Both the position numbers and the translations under genes were made by a program. A stretch of 64,000 nt of DNA from Actinomadura kijaniata NBRC 14229 (GTDB lineage Bacteria; Actinomycetota; Actinomycetes; Streptosporangiales; Streptosporangiaceae), in assembly GCF_001552175.1 (NCBI RefSeq), contig NZ_BCQR01000041.1, positions 1-64,000 on the forward strand. Direction: 5' to 3'. Under the pieces are notes generated by a model. The model was not told the origin of the DNA. It was given only the letters and a program-made list of their open reading frames with translations, and did not search any database. Shown here piece by piece: positions 42,679 to 56,290 of the stretch (its first letter is position 1; each line of letters begins with the position of its first letter).

Positions 42679-43904
42679 CCGGGACACGCATGACCGGGAC
42701 ACGAATGACCAGGACACGGCTGACGCCCGCCCGGCTCCGCCCCGCCGACGTGCTGCGCGCCGGCTCGGCGGGCCTGCGCGCCCGCCCCGCCCGGATCGTC
42801 CTGTCCGCGCTCGGCATCGCGATCGGCATCGCCACCATGATCTCCGTGGTGGGCGTCTCGGCGTCCGGCAAGGCCGGGGTGATCCGGCAGCTGGAGAGGC
42901 TCGGCACCAACATGCTCGTGGCCTCCCCCGGAGAATCCATGTTCACCGGTAAGCAGACCTCGCTGCCCGAAGGGGCCGAACGCATGGTGCTCCGCATCCC
43001 CGGTGTCCGGCACGCCGCCGCCACCGGCGGCACCCCCGCCACCGTCCGCCGTACCGACCGCGTCCCCAAGGGCGAGACCGGCGGGCTCACCGTCCAGGCC
43101 GCCACCCGGGACCTGCTCACCACCCTGCGCGGCCGCGTCCGCACCGGAACCTGGCTGAACGCCGCCACCGGCCGCCACCCCGCCGTCGTGCTCGGCTCGG
43201 TCGCCGCCCGGCGGCTCGGCGTCACCGCGCCCGGCGAACAGGTCTTCATCGGCGACCGCTACTTCACCGTGATCGGCATCCTCGACGACCTGCCGCTGGC
43301 CCCCGAGATCGAACGCTCCGCCCTGGTCGGCTGGGACGCCGCCCGGCGGCTGCTGGGCTTCGACGGCCACCCCACCGCGGTCTACCAGCGCTCCACCGAC
43401 GCCGCCGTCGCGTCGGTCCGCGCCCTGCTGCCCCGCACGATCAACCCGCGCGATCCGCAGGACGTCAAGGTCACCGACCCCTCGACGGCGCTGCGCGCCA
43501 AGGCCGCGGCGGCGGGCGCGTTCACCGACCTGCTGCTCGGGCTGGGCGCGGTCGCGCTGCTGGTCGGCGGCGTCGGCGTCGCCAACACCATGGTGATCTC
43601 GGTGCTGGAACGCCGCCACGAGATCGGGCTGCGCCGGTCGCTGGGCGCCACACGCGGACAGATCCGCCTCCAGTTCGTGACCGAGTCGCTGCTGCTGTCG
43701 GGGCTCGGCGGGATCGCGGGCGCGGTGCTGGGCGCGGCGGCGACGTTCGGCTACGCGACCTTCATGGGGCTGCCGCCGACCGTGCCGCTCTGGTCCCTCA
43801 CCGGCGGTCTCGCCGCCACGCTGGCCATCGGGATGCTCGCCGGGCTCTACCCGGCGGTCCGCGCCGCCCGGCTGTCCCCCACGGTCGCGTTGCAGGCCAC
43901 CTGA
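42675..43904 (+). CDS. FtsX/MacB-type ABC permease
   Basis: 409 residues as drawn. Four membrane segments and the coupling region IGLRRSLGATRGQIRLQ identify a MacB-like permease. The N-terminus is MTGTRMTGTRMTRTR, encoded by three 15-bp near-identical repeats, so three ATG starts are in frame; the first is overlapped by the ATPase stop (ATGA). It ends the four-gene export operon beside the two-component system. Confidence 0.9.
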   Translation: MTGTRMTGTRMTRTRLTPARLRPADVLRAGSAGLRARPARIVLSALGIAIGIATMISVVGVSASGKAGVIRQLERLGTNMLVASPGESMFTGKQTSLPEGAERMVLRIPGVRHAAATGGTPATVRRTDRVPKGETGGLTVQAATRDLLTTLRGRVRTGTWLNAATGRHPAVVLGSVAARRLGVTAPGEQVFIGDRYFTVIGILDDLPLAPEIERSALVGWDAARRLLGFDGHPTAVYQRSTDAAVASVRALLPRTINPRDPQDVKVTDPSTALRAKAAAAGAFTDLLLGLGAVALLVGGVGVANTMVISVLERRHEIGLRRSLGATRGQIRLQFVTESLLLSGLGGIAGAVLGAAATFGYATFMGLPPTVPLWSLTGGLAATLAIGMLAGLYPAVRAARLSPTVALQAT

Positions 43905-44047
43905 ACCGCTACCCGATCATCTCCCTGCCGGACGAGCCCGGCCGGTGGGTGGTCGGCCCCGAGGGTGCGTTCCCGGACAGCCGGGAACGCACCCTGGCCC
44001 CCGTGCCCGACGACGAGCGGGTCACCGTCGTCGACTGCCACACCTGA
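43901..44047 (+). other. Open, coding-like stretch without a normal start
   Basis: The frame directly after the permease stop stays open for 48 codons (NRYPIISLPDEPGRW, then VVGPEGAFPDSRERTLAP) with strongly GC3-biased codons, but it has no ATG or GTG at its head and contains the terminator at 43962-43995. It may be a gene remnant or a chance reading frame. It overlaps the end of the CubicO gene. Confidence 0.2.
43962..43995. terminator. Bidirectional terminator
   Basis: Perfect 15-bp stem (43962-43976 with 43981-43995), ACAG loop, 57 bases after the permease stop and 27 bases before the convergent CubicO gene end. Confidence 0.8.
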
Positions 44048-45440
44048 CCAGGGCGAACGCCCCGCACACGACGGTGACGGCACCGGCGGCCACCGCGACG
44101 CACAACGCGGCGAACGCGTCAGGCAGCCACGTCGCCAACGGCCGCACCCCCAGCTGACCGGACGCCCACACCGCCAGGACCAGCGGCACCACGCCCACCA
44201 GCACCCAGGCGACGGAACTCCGGCGCGAGACCTCCGGGCGGCGCAGCCGGACCACCGAACGTCCCGCCGCCAGCACCAGCCCCAACGCGAGCACGGTCAC
44301 ACCCCAGACCGTCGCGTGGTAACCGGTCGCGGAAGAGGAACCGCCCAGGCCACCGCCCGCCAGCAGCCGGGCGGCGTCGAAACCCACCTGCATCACCGCG
44401 CCGTCATGCAGCAGACCGTGCAGGTTCTGGTGCAGCACGAGCGCGAGACCGCGCTCCGGGATCAGGAACACCATCGCCGAATAACCAGGGGTCGCCCCCG
44501 TGTGCCAGACGGCCCGGTCGAGCGGCGGCTTCAGGCCGCCGACACGCCATCCCATCCCGTAACCCGAACCGGGCTTGCCCTCCCGGCGCATGAGCCGCAC
44601 GTCCTCAGGCGCGAGCGTCCCGTCGCCCGAACGCAGCTGGAACGCCGCGAACGCCGCGAGATCGTTCAGGTCACCGCCCAGATAGCCGTAGGCCGCGCCG
44701 TGGTCGTCGAACCCGTCGGCGACCGCGGACGGCACCCCCCACATCAGCTGATGCCCCGGCGGCAGCCCCCTCCTCGAAGCCGTCGCGGCATCGGCGATGG
44801 CCCCGTCCATACCGGCCGGGTCCAGGACCGCCCGGCGCAGGTGCTCCGCGAAGGGACGCCGGGTGACCGCCTCGACCACGGCCGCCAGCACCAGGTAGTT
44901 GGCACTGGCATAGGCGTACCTGCTCCCCGGCGGGCCCAGCGGGTCCACCCCGTCCAACCCGCCGAGACGCTCAGCGGGACGCGGGCAGCCGAAACAGTCG
45001 GCGAGCTTGAGCGTGGGCCGTTCGGGGATCCCCGCCGTCTGGTTGAGCAGATGGCGGACCGTGACACGGGAGGCGTGCGCCGCGCCACCGAACCGGAAAC
45101 GCGGCAAGTGCTCCACGACCCGGTCGTCCAGGCCGAGGCGCCCCGACCGCACCAGAGCCATGACCGCCGTCGCCGTCGCCGGTTTGGCCACCGAACCCCA
45201 CAGGAACGGGGTGTCGGCCGTCACCGGACGGCCGCGCCCGTCCTTTCCCCAGGCCCGTTGGTGCACAGGACCACCGGGGCCGACCACGGCATAGGCGAGC
45301 CCCGGCACCCGCGCGTCCCTCATCCGGGCGCGGATGTGCGCGTCGAGCGCGGCATACGCGTCGGGCCGGGCCACGGCGGGAGCGGCAGGGAGAAGAACGG
45401 ACAGGAGCAGCAGCAGGATCGCCGCGTTCCACCAACGCAC
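44022..45440 (-). CDS. CubicO-family serine hydrolase with C-terminal membrane segments
   Basis: 472 residues from GTG 45440 (GAGG five bases upstream). A signal peptide (about 1-25) is followed by a beta-lactamase/CubicO domain with the Ser83-x-x-Lys86 motif in WGSVAKP and the Tyr region SRYAYASANY. Three C-terminal membrane segments (about 355-470) anchor it. Members are esterases, D-aminopeptidases or penicillin-binding-like. The alternative ATG at 45476 lies inside the operator. It diverges from a TetR gene and shares a 39-bp perfect operator with it. Confidence 0.9.
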   Translation of the reverse strand: MRWWNAAILLLLLSVLLPAAPAVARPDAYAALDAHIRARMRDARVPGLAYAVVGPGGPVHQRAWGKDGRGRPVTADTPFLWGSVAKPATATAVMALVRSGRLGLDDRVVEHLPRFRFGGAAHASRVTVRHLLNQTAGIPERPTLKLADCFGCPRPAERLGGLDGVDPLGPPGSRYAYASANYLVLAAVVEAVTRRPFAEHLRRAVLDPAGMDGAIADAATASRRGLPPGHQLMWGVPSAVADGFDDHGAAYGYLGGDLNDLAAFAAFQLRSGDGTLAPEDVRLMRREGKPGSGYGMGWRVGGLKPPLDRAVWHTGATPGYSAMVFLIPERGLALVLHQNLHGLLHDGAVMQVGFDAARLLAGGGLGGSSSATGYHATVWGVTVLALGLVLAAGRSVVRLRRPEVSRRSSVAWVLVGVVPLVLAVWASGQLGVRPLATWLPDAFAALCVAVAAGAVTVVCGAFALVRCGSRRR

Positions 45441-45471
45441 AGGGCCTCGCCTTCCGAGGGACGCACGGATA

Positions 45472-45510
45472 ACCATATCGCCATACGGTTTTACCGTATG
45501 GCGATATGGT
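45472..45510. promoter_or_regulatory. 39-bp perfect TetR operator between divergent genes
   Basis: A 17-bp arm (45472-45488) is exactly mirrored at 45494-45510 with a TTTTA spacer. Each arm holds two CCATA half-sites. TATGGT -10 boxes for both directions lie within the arms, so one bound regulator would shut both promoters. Confidence 0.8.
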
Positions 45511-45516
45511 CAACAA

Positions 45517-46143
45517 GTGCCCAGGACCGCCGATCACCACGAACGCCGGCGCCAGATCGCCACCGCCGTCTGCGAACTCATCTCCGACCACGGCCTCGAC
45601 GCCGTCACCGTCGCCCGCACCGCCGCCACCGCCGGCATCTCCGTCGGGCTCGTCCAGCACTACTTCCGCACCAAGGACGACATGCTCCTGCACGCCTTCC
45701 AGCAGGTCACCACGCAGATCCGCGACCGCGTGAACGCCCACGTCCAGGCCGGGACCCGCCACCACCGCCCCATCGCCGGCATCCTCGCCGAGGCGCTGAC
45801 CGAACTGCTCCCCCTCGACGCCGTCCGCCGCACCGAGTTCCGCGTCACCCGGGCCTTCGCCGGACGCACCCTCGACGTCCCCGCCCTCGCCGAGGTGGAC
45901 GTGCGGACCGCCCGAGCGCTCCGCGACGACCTGGCGCAGGCGATCCACAACGGCAAGGAATGCGGCGAGGTCGCCGAGGACCTGGACCCCCGCCCCGCCG
46001 CCGTCCGCCTCGCCGCCGTGACCGAGGGCCTGGCCATGCAGGTCTACCGCACCCCGGAAACCGCGGACGAGCCGCTCGCGACCTCGATCATCAGATCCGA
46101 GCTCGCCACCGTCTTCACCGGCGAATGCCACCAGTACACGTGA
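45517..46143 (+). CDS. TetR family regulator
   Basis: 208 residues from GTG 45517. The helix-turn-helix (about 10-55) has VARTAATAGISVGLVQHYFR, followed by a TetR_C-type ligand domain (VTRAFAGRTLDVPAL, EGLAMQVYRTPE). A TATGGT -10 box ends six bases before the start, so the transcript is probably leaderless. It controls itself and the CubicO gene through the shared operator. Confidence 0.9.
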   Translation: MPRTADHHERRRQIATAVCELISDHGLDAVTVARTAATAGISVGLVQHYFRTKDDMLLHAFQQVTTQIRDRVNAHVQAGTRHHRPIAGILAEALTELLPLDAVRRTEFRVTRAFAGRTLDVPALAEVDVRTARALRDDLAQAIHNGKECGEVAEDLDPRPAAVRLAAVTEGLAMQVYRTPETADEPLATSIIRSELATVFTGECHQYT

Positions 46144-46151
46144 CACGGCGA

Positions 46152-46179
46152 CGCCCGGCCCCTGGAACGGGACCGGGCG
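46152..46179 (+). terminator. Hairpin terminator of the TetR gene
   Basis: CGCCCGG (46152-46158) pairs with CCGGGCG (46173-46179), with an inner CCC/GGG step, just after the TetR stop. Confidence 0.6.
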
Positions 46180-46189
46180 CTGGCCCTAA

Positions 46190-46240
46190 AGCGTGTAGGC
46201 GTACCAGGACGTCAACCGCTCACGATGGAATGTTGTGAGC
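46190..46240 (-). ncRNA. Candidate right-end/omegaRNA 3' part of the TnpB element
   Basis: The last codons and stop of tnpB form a 6-bp hairpin (GCTCAC 46218-46223 with GTGAGC 46235-46240) followed, on the minus strand, by GGTTGAC. In TnpB elements the guide RNA scaffold is read through the 3' end of tnpB and ends at the element boundary, with the guide taken from the flanking DNA. The exact boundary here is not certain. Confidence 0.3.
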
Positions 46241-47422
46241 TTGCAGCTCGGCGAACCTCACCTCTGGTCCGCCGTCCGCAATAGGCGCGTTGACAAGAGC
46301 CCATGCCACTCTGGCGCGCTGGCGCACATTCACAGCGGCGACATGGTCCGACGGGCCAGCGAGCCCGCAGACCTGACATCGGAAGTCGTCCCGACGAGGA
46401 CGGTTCCGGCGGGAGACATGCCCGCACCGCGGACACGTCTGGGACGTGTAGGCCGGATCCACCACGAGGAACGGAACACCCGCCCGCCTGGCCTTGTACG
46501 CCAGGTAATCCACGATCTGGTGGTACGGCCAACGAGAGAGCATGGCCCGCTGGTGCCGCCTGAGCCGTACCCGTTCGCGGATGCCGCGCAGATCCTCCAC
46601 GGCGATCCCGCGCCCGGTGCGTTGGGCATCGGCCACGATCTCCTTGGCGATCCTGTGATTGACACAGGACGCATGCCGGGCTTCCTTGCGCGCCCGGCGA
46701 CGCAGCTTGCGCCTGGCGGACCTGGTGCCCTTCGACTGCACCTCGGCCCGGACACGGGCCATCCGCCGCCGGTACCGGGTCAACCCGGCACCCTGATGGT
46801 TCCGTCCGTCACTGGTGGTCGCAAGGTTGACGATCCCGCGATCGACACCGATCCAGTCCATGGGCTCGGCGTTCAACGCCGCCTCCGGCACCTCGCAGGT
46901 GGCGACCAGGAACCACTTGCCCGCACGACACACCAGATCGGACTCGCCCTTCCGGTACCGGACCAGCATGTCCAGTTGCTCGGACGTGGCGGCGAACGGG
47001 ACGCCCCGCACCCGACCACGGACCGTCCAGATCGACACCTGGCGGTCCTCCCACCACCACGACAGGCAGCGATCGTCGAACGGCTGCGCGGCGTCCGGAC
47101 GGAACTCGACGGGCTTCCCTTCGGCGCGCTGCCGCCCCCGGCCGCGCACCAACCGCTTACTCACCTGGGAACGCCCCACCGTGTAGGCGTCGGCGACCTT
47201 GCGGATCACGTGCAGGGACGCCTGCGCGGCCAGTCCCGCGGCCTTGAGATCGGCGTACACCAGCTTCTGCAACGGCACGCGGGCATGGACGCCGGTCTCG
47301 AAGACCCGCACGGAGACCCGGTTGGCCGCCTCGTTGCAGGCGTGCAGGGTGGCCGCCAGCGCCTCTTCCTGCTGAGGCGATGGAAGCAGTTTCACCTGCA
47401 CCATCAGCTTCATGGAAAACAT
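46220..47422 (-). mobile_element. tnpB: Lone tnpB (IS200/IS605-IS607 type RNA-guided nuclease)
   Basis: 400-residue TnpB (OrfB). The RuvC residues are intact: Asp194 (IGVDRG), Glu276 (IAVEDLRG) and Asp359 (SDHVAAVNV). The zinc finger Cys330-x2-Cys333 and Cys349-x2-Cys352 and the N-terminal LLPSPQQEEAL helix-turn region are complete, so an active RNA-guided nuclease is plausible. Start choices are ATG 47422, 47413 or 47404. No tnpA is present. It sits between the TetR terminator and the tRNA-Ile terminator. Confidence 0.92.
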
Positions 47423-47472
47423 GATGAAGAGCCGGGGACGCCGTCGCCATCGATTCGGCGATAGACACACAA

Positions 47473-47499
47473 AGACCCCACTCGCAAAGAGTGGGGTCT
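47473..47499 (-). terminator. Terminator downstream of tRNA-Ile
   Basis: Perfect 11-bp stem AGACCCCACTC (47473-47483) with its mirror at 47489-47499, followed on the minus strand by a TTTGTGTGT tail. It closes the gyrA-DUF3566-tRNA-Ile transcription region. Confidence 0.8.
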
Positions 47500-47521
47500 C
47501 ATATCCGACATTTCGGGTATG

Positions 47522-47595
47522 TGGGCGTAGGAGGACTTGAACCTCCGGCCTCATCCTTATCAGGGATGCGCTCTAACCGACTGAGCTATACGCCC
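47522..47595 (-). tRNA. tRNA-Ile(GAT)
   Basis: 74-nt cloverleaf on the minus strand. The acceptor GGGCGTA pairs with TACGCCC, the anticodon loop is CTGATAA (anticodon GAT) in a CATCC/GGATG stem, and the T-arm contains GGTTCAAGTCC. No CCA is encoded. It follows the DUF3566 gene as in other actinobacteria. Confidence 0.97.
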
Positions 47596-47599
47596 TCGC

Positions 47600-47637
47600 T
47601 GCGTCGCCGGTCCTCGTTGCTGTTTCCCGGCGACGCA
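47600..47637 (-). terminator. Hairpin between DUF3566 and tRNA-Ile
   Basis: Arms TGCGTCGCCGG (47600-47610) and CCGGCGACGCA (47627-47637), 16-base loop, 50 bases after the DUF3566 stop. Confidence 0.6.
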
Positions 47638-47689
47638 TGAGAGATTACCGCATCTCGTGGGCGGACCGGTAATCGTTATGCCAGGTCGG

Positions 47690-48585
47690 CTACTCGGCCT
47701 CCTTGAGGGTGACCTCGACGCCTCCGACCAGGTCGGCGGCCAGGTTGTAGATCACCGATCCGACCGTGGACAGGGCCGTGATCAGCAGGACGTTCAGCGC
47801 GCCGACGAGGACGGTGTAGCCGAAGACGCGGGCGAAGGAGAACCAGCTTCCGGCGTCCAGGCCGCCGCCGGTCTGGCCCTGCTGGCGGGTCAGCTCGTTG
47901 ACGGTGTCGCTGATCGCCGAGAAGACGCCCAGGCCCGACAGGATGAGCCACAGGACGATCACCGCGACGAGCAGGACGACGAAGCAGACCAGCGACATCA
48001 CGAAGCTGAACTTCATGACCGACCAGGGCTCCAGGCGCGCGAGCTGGAGCTGGGCCCTGCGGGCCGGCTTGCCGGTGGCGGGCTTCTTCGCCGCGTCGTC
48101 CTTGGTGTCCTTCTTGTCGGTCGCCGGGCGGTCCTTCAGGACGGTGCCCGCGAAGCCACCGGAGGAACGGGTGGCGCTCGCGGCGGGCGCGGCCCCGGAG
48201 CCGAGCGGCTTGTCCACGCGGCTGCCGGAGACCGAGGACGCCGGTTCGGCGGGCTTGGTCCAGTCGGGCTTCCTGGTGTCGGTCTTGGCCGGCTTGGCCG
48301 TGGCGTCGGTCTTGATGTCGGTCTTGGTGTCCTTCGCCGCGGTGGGCTTCGTGGAAGCCTCGGTCTTCGGCTTGGGCGTTTCGCCGCTGCTCTTGACCGG
48401 GTCCTTCACCGGCGCGATCGCCTTGTCCTCGGTGTCGGCCGGGGAGTCGTCCTTGATCGCCGTCAGGTCCGGGGTGGTCTCGTCCACGGGCTTGAGGTCG
48501 ACCTTGGTCTCGTCCCTGGCGGGCTTGGCGGACGCGGCGGCCACGGTCTTCTTGGGCTTGCCCTTGCCGTCACCGGGCTGAGTGG

Positions 48586-48589
<4 letters not shown>
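47690..48589 (-). CDS. DUF3566 membrane protein
   Basis: 299 residues. The first 180 are low-complexity Lys/Thr/Asp/Pro-rich and disordered. The C-terminal DUF3566 domain (about 185-299) has two membrane segments ([19 protein letters not shown] and [20 protein letters not shown]). It overlaps the gyrA stop by 4 bases. It is the conserved neighbour of gyrA in actinobacteria (Rv0007 in Mycobacterium), with no known function. Confidence 0.9.
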
Positions 48590-51120
<2,531 letters not shown>

Positions 51121-51173
51121 TGTGTAAGACCTCTTCTTCGTTGTGGAAGCAAGCTCGGGCCGCGGTCAGCGCG

Positions 51174-53456
<2,283 letters not shown>

Positions 53457-53548
53457 TCACCCGGCACCGACAAAACGATGCCTCCCGGGGACGGGGCGTG
53501 ATCAGCGCGTTCGCGGGGCCCGGACGCGGCGAACACGGCGGGCGGGGG

Positions 53549-54103
53549 TCAGCGGACCCGCCAGGCCCCGGTGCGGCGGGGGCCCGAGGAGGGGCCGACG
53601 ACCTTGACGCGTTTGACGGTGCCCTGGCCGAGCTCCTCGTTGAGGCGGCGGACCAGGGTGGCGGCGAGCAGGCGCAGCTGGGTGGCCCAGGTGTTGGAGT
53701 CGGCGACGACGGTGAGCTCGCCGTTCTCGAACTTCTCGGGCCTGGTGTGCTCGGCGAGCTCGGGGCCGACGATGCCGGGCCAGTTGCCGAAGACGCCGCC
53801 GACGGCCGCGCGCTGCTCCCAGCCGCGGGTGGCCAGCAGGTCGCGGATGGCCGCGCCGAACCGCCGGGGGTCGCCGCCGCGGCCGGGTTCGAGGGGGCGG
53901 GCGGGCAGGGGGTTCCTGGCGCGTTTGCGGCCCTGGCCGGGGAGGGTCCCGCGTTTGAGGGCGTCGGCCTTGGCCTGGGCGAGGGCCTCGCGCGCGAGCT
54001 CGATGCCCGTCTTGGCGGGCGGCGAGCCGGGGGCCGGGCCGGAGTCCGCCGGGGCAGCGGGCTCGTCCGGCGGGTTGTGCACACCCTGTGGATCGTCGGT
54101 CAT
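53549..54103 (-). CDS. dciA: DciA-type helicase loader (DUF721)
   Basis: 184 residues. The DUF721/DciA domain is at about residues 85-165 (WPGIVGPELAEHTRPEKFENGELTVV), with WATQLRLLAATLVRRLNEELG after it. The first 60 residues are disordered and proline-rich. DciA loads the replicative helicase in bacteria lacking DnaC/DnaI, and its place between recF and gyrB is the actinobacterial norm. The start is ATG 54103 with a GGGGGAG-like site. Confidence 0.85.
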   Translation of the reverse strand: MTDDPQGVHNPPDEPAAPADSGPAPGSPPAKTGIELAREALAQAKADALKRGTLPGQGRKRARNPLPARPLEPGRGGDPRRFGAAIRDLLATRGWEQRAAVGGVFGNWPGIVGPELAEHTRPEKFENGELTVVADSNTWATQLRLLAATLVRRLNEELGQGTVKRVKVVGPSSGPRRTGAWRVR

Positions 54104-54119
54104 CTTCTCCCCCTTCCGG

Positions 54120-55259
54120 TCAGCCGAGCATGTCCCGGTCGGGGACCACCTGGCCGCCGGAGACGGCGTAGGTCGCGCCGGTCAGCTCCTTGGGAACGTC
54201 CTCCGGGACGGCGGCGGTGACCAGCACCTGCTCGGCGGGCGCGACCATCCCGGCGAGCCGCGCGCGGCGTCCGGCGTCGAGCTCGGCGAACACGTCGTCC
54301 AGGATCAGGACGGGGTCGTCTCCGTCGGCGCGCAGCAGCTCGAACGCCGCCAGCCGCAGCGCCAGCGCGAACGACCAGGACTCGCCGTGGCTGGCGTAGC
54401 CCCGCGCGGGCAGGTCCCCCAGCCGCAGGACGAGTTCGTCGCGGTGCGGGCCGACGAGGCTGACGCCGCGTTCCAGCTCCTGTTTGCGGGCCTCGGCGAC
54501 GCCGCCCAGCAGCTGTTCGGCGAGCTGCGCGCGGTCGGTGGACAGCTCGGCGGCGCCGAGGGAGCTCTTGTAGAGCAGGTCGGCGGCGCCGCTGTGGGGG
54601 GCGAGCTCGGCGTAGGAGGCGGCGACCAGCGGGCGCAGCCCCTCCACCAGCTCCAGCCGGGCGGCGAGCAGCTCGGACCCGGTGCGGGCCAGGTGGGTGT
54701 CCCACACGTCGAGGGTGGCCAGCACCTCGGGGCCGGGGGAGCGGCGGTGCGCGGCGGCGGACTTGAGCAGGGCGTTGCGCTGCTTGAGGACGCGCTCGTA
54801 GTCGGAGCGGACCCCGGCGAAGCGCGGGGCGCGGGTGGTCAGCAGCTCGTCCAGGAACCGGCGGCGCTCCCCCGGGTCGCCCTTGACCAGCGACAGGTCC
54901 TCGGGCGCGAACAGCACGGTCCGCAGCACCCCCAGGATCTCCCGGGGCCGGGGGACGGGGGAGCGGTTGAGGCGGGCCCGGTTGGCCTTACCCGGGTTGA
55001 TCTCCAGCTCGATCAGGGCCTTGCGGTCGTCGCGGACCACCCCGGCGCGCACGATGGCCCGCGGCGCCCCCTGCCGGACCAGCGGCGCGTCGGTGGCGGC
55101 CCGGTGGCTGCCGTGCGTGGCGACGTACCCGATCGCCTCGACGAGGTTGGTCTTGCCCTGCCCGTTGGGGCCCACGAACGCGGTGACGCCCGCGTCGAGC
55201 GGCACCTCGGCGGTGGCGTACGAGCGGAAGTCCTGGAGCGAGAGATGGGCCACGTGCAC
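54120..55259 (-). CDS. recF: Recombination protein RecF
   Basis: 379 residues. It is an SMC-like ATPase that helps load RecA at gaps. Walker A GPNGQGKT (30-37), the signature region [15 protein letters not shown] and the late [16 protein letters not shown] (Walker B/D-loop) are present. The start is GTG 55259. It is followed by dciA after 16 bp. The usual neighbour gnd is displaced by the NmrA-like gene on the opposite strand. Confidence 0.97.
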   Translation of the reverse strand: MHVAHLSLQDFRSYATAEVPLDAGVTAFVGPNGQGKTNLVEAIGYVATHGSHRAATDAPLVRQGAPRAIVRAGVVRDDRKALIELEINPGKANRARLNRSPVPRPREILGVLRTVLFAPEDLSLVKGDPGERRRFLDELLTTRAPRFAGVRSDYERVLKQRNALLKSAAAHRRSPGPEVLATLDVWDTHLARTGSELLAARLELVEGLRPLVAASYAELAPHSGAADLLYKSSLGAAELSTDRAQLAEQLLGGVAEARKQELERGVSLVGPHRDELVLRLGDLPARGYASHGESWSFALALRLAAFELLRADGDDPVLILDDVFAELDAGRRARLAGMVAPAEQVLVTAAVPEDVPKELTGATYAVSGGQVVPDRDMLG

Positions 55260-55436
55260 GAGTAACGAGGGTAGGGCCTCGCCGCGGCATCCGTGTTGTC
55301 CACAGCGGTGGAAGAAGACCGGGGCCCCGACCGGTCAGGTGACGGATTCGGCCGGACCGGCGGCGTCCTAGCGTCCCTCACCTGCACACCCGTACCGAGC
55401 GGGCTCCCTCCCGGGAGCCCGGGGAGAGGACGACGC

Positions 55437-56273
55437 ATGATCCTGGTGACCGGAGCCTCCGGCAACGTCGGACGGCCCCTCGTGGACCTGCTGCTGAGGG
55501 ACGGGGTCCCGGTCCGTGCCCTGACCCGCGACCCCGCGGCGGCGGGCCTGCCCGCCGGGGCCGACGTCGTGGCCGGGGACCTGACGACGATCGGGGCCGC
55601 GCTGCCGGGGGTGGAGGCGGTGTTCCTGGTCTGGCCGATGCCGACCGCCGACGCCGCGCCCGCCGTCGTCGAGGCGGTCGCCGCGCACGCGCGGCGTGTC
55701 GTGCTGCTGTCGTCGGCGGCGGTCCTGGACGGCGTGGGGACCGACGACAACGTGATCGGGAGGCTGCACGCCGACCTGGAGGCGCCGATCGCGGCGTCCG
55801 GGCTGGAGTGGACGTTCCTGCGCCCGTGGGGGTTCGCGACCAACACGCTGGCGTGGGCGGAGGAGATCCGCGCCCACGGCACCGTCAGCGACATCCACGG
55901 CCAGGTCGCCGCGTCGCTGATCCACGAGCGGGACATCGCGGCCGTGGCGGCCCGCGCGCTCACCGAGGACGGCCACGCCGGAGCGGCCTACGAGCTGACC
56001 GGCCCCGAGCTGCTGACGCAGGTCGAGCAGGCGCGGATCATCGGGGAGGCGATCGGGCGTCCGGTGCGGTGGCGGGAGATCTCCCGCGCCGAGGCGCACA
56101 CCCGCAAGGTCGCGGCGGGGTTCCCGCCCGAGTTCGCCGACGTGATGCTGGACGGTTTCGCCGCGCTGGCGGAACGGCCTGGCAGGGTCACCTCCACGGT
56201 GGAGGAGGTGACCGGGGTTCCGGCCCGGTCCTTCCGCCAGTGGGCGGCCGACCACGCCGCGGACTTCCGCTGA
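55437..56273 (+). CDS. NmrA-like NAD(P)-binding protein
   Basis: 278-residue atypical SDR: MILVTGASGNVGRPLVD is the cofactor loop, and RPWGFATNTLAWAEEIRAHG the family block. It lacks a catalytic YxxxK, so it belongs to the NmrA/NAD(P)H-quinone-reductase-like group. The start is ATG 55437 with GGAGAGG. It is the only rightward gene between dnaA and the accessory region, inserted between recF and gnd. Confidence 0.85.
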   Translation: MILVTGASGNVGRPLVDLLLRDGVPVRALTRDPAAAGLPAGADVVAGDLTTIGAALPGVEAVFLVWPMPTADAAPAVVEAVAAHARRVVLLSSAAVLDGVGTDDNVIGRLHADLEAPIAASGLEWTFLRPWGFATNTLAWAEEIRAHGTVSDIHGQVAASLIHERDIAAVAARALTEDGHAGAAYELTGPELLTQVEQARIIGEAIGRPVRWREISRAEAHTRKVAAGFPPEFADVMLDGFAALAERPGRVTSTVEEVTGVPARSFRQWAADHAADFR

Positions 56274-56290
56274 CGTTCCGCCGGGAGGCC

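Noticed and set aside
18421-47400. An integrative element or prophage filling the middle region
   Set aside because: No integrase, excisionase, relaxase, phage structural gene or flanking tRNA repeat was found, and codon use looks normal.
46220-47554. The TnpB frame extended to 47554
   Set aside because: The extra N-terminal 44 codons cross the tRNA-Ile terminator and the tRNA itself. Known TnpB proteins begin near MKLMVQVKL.
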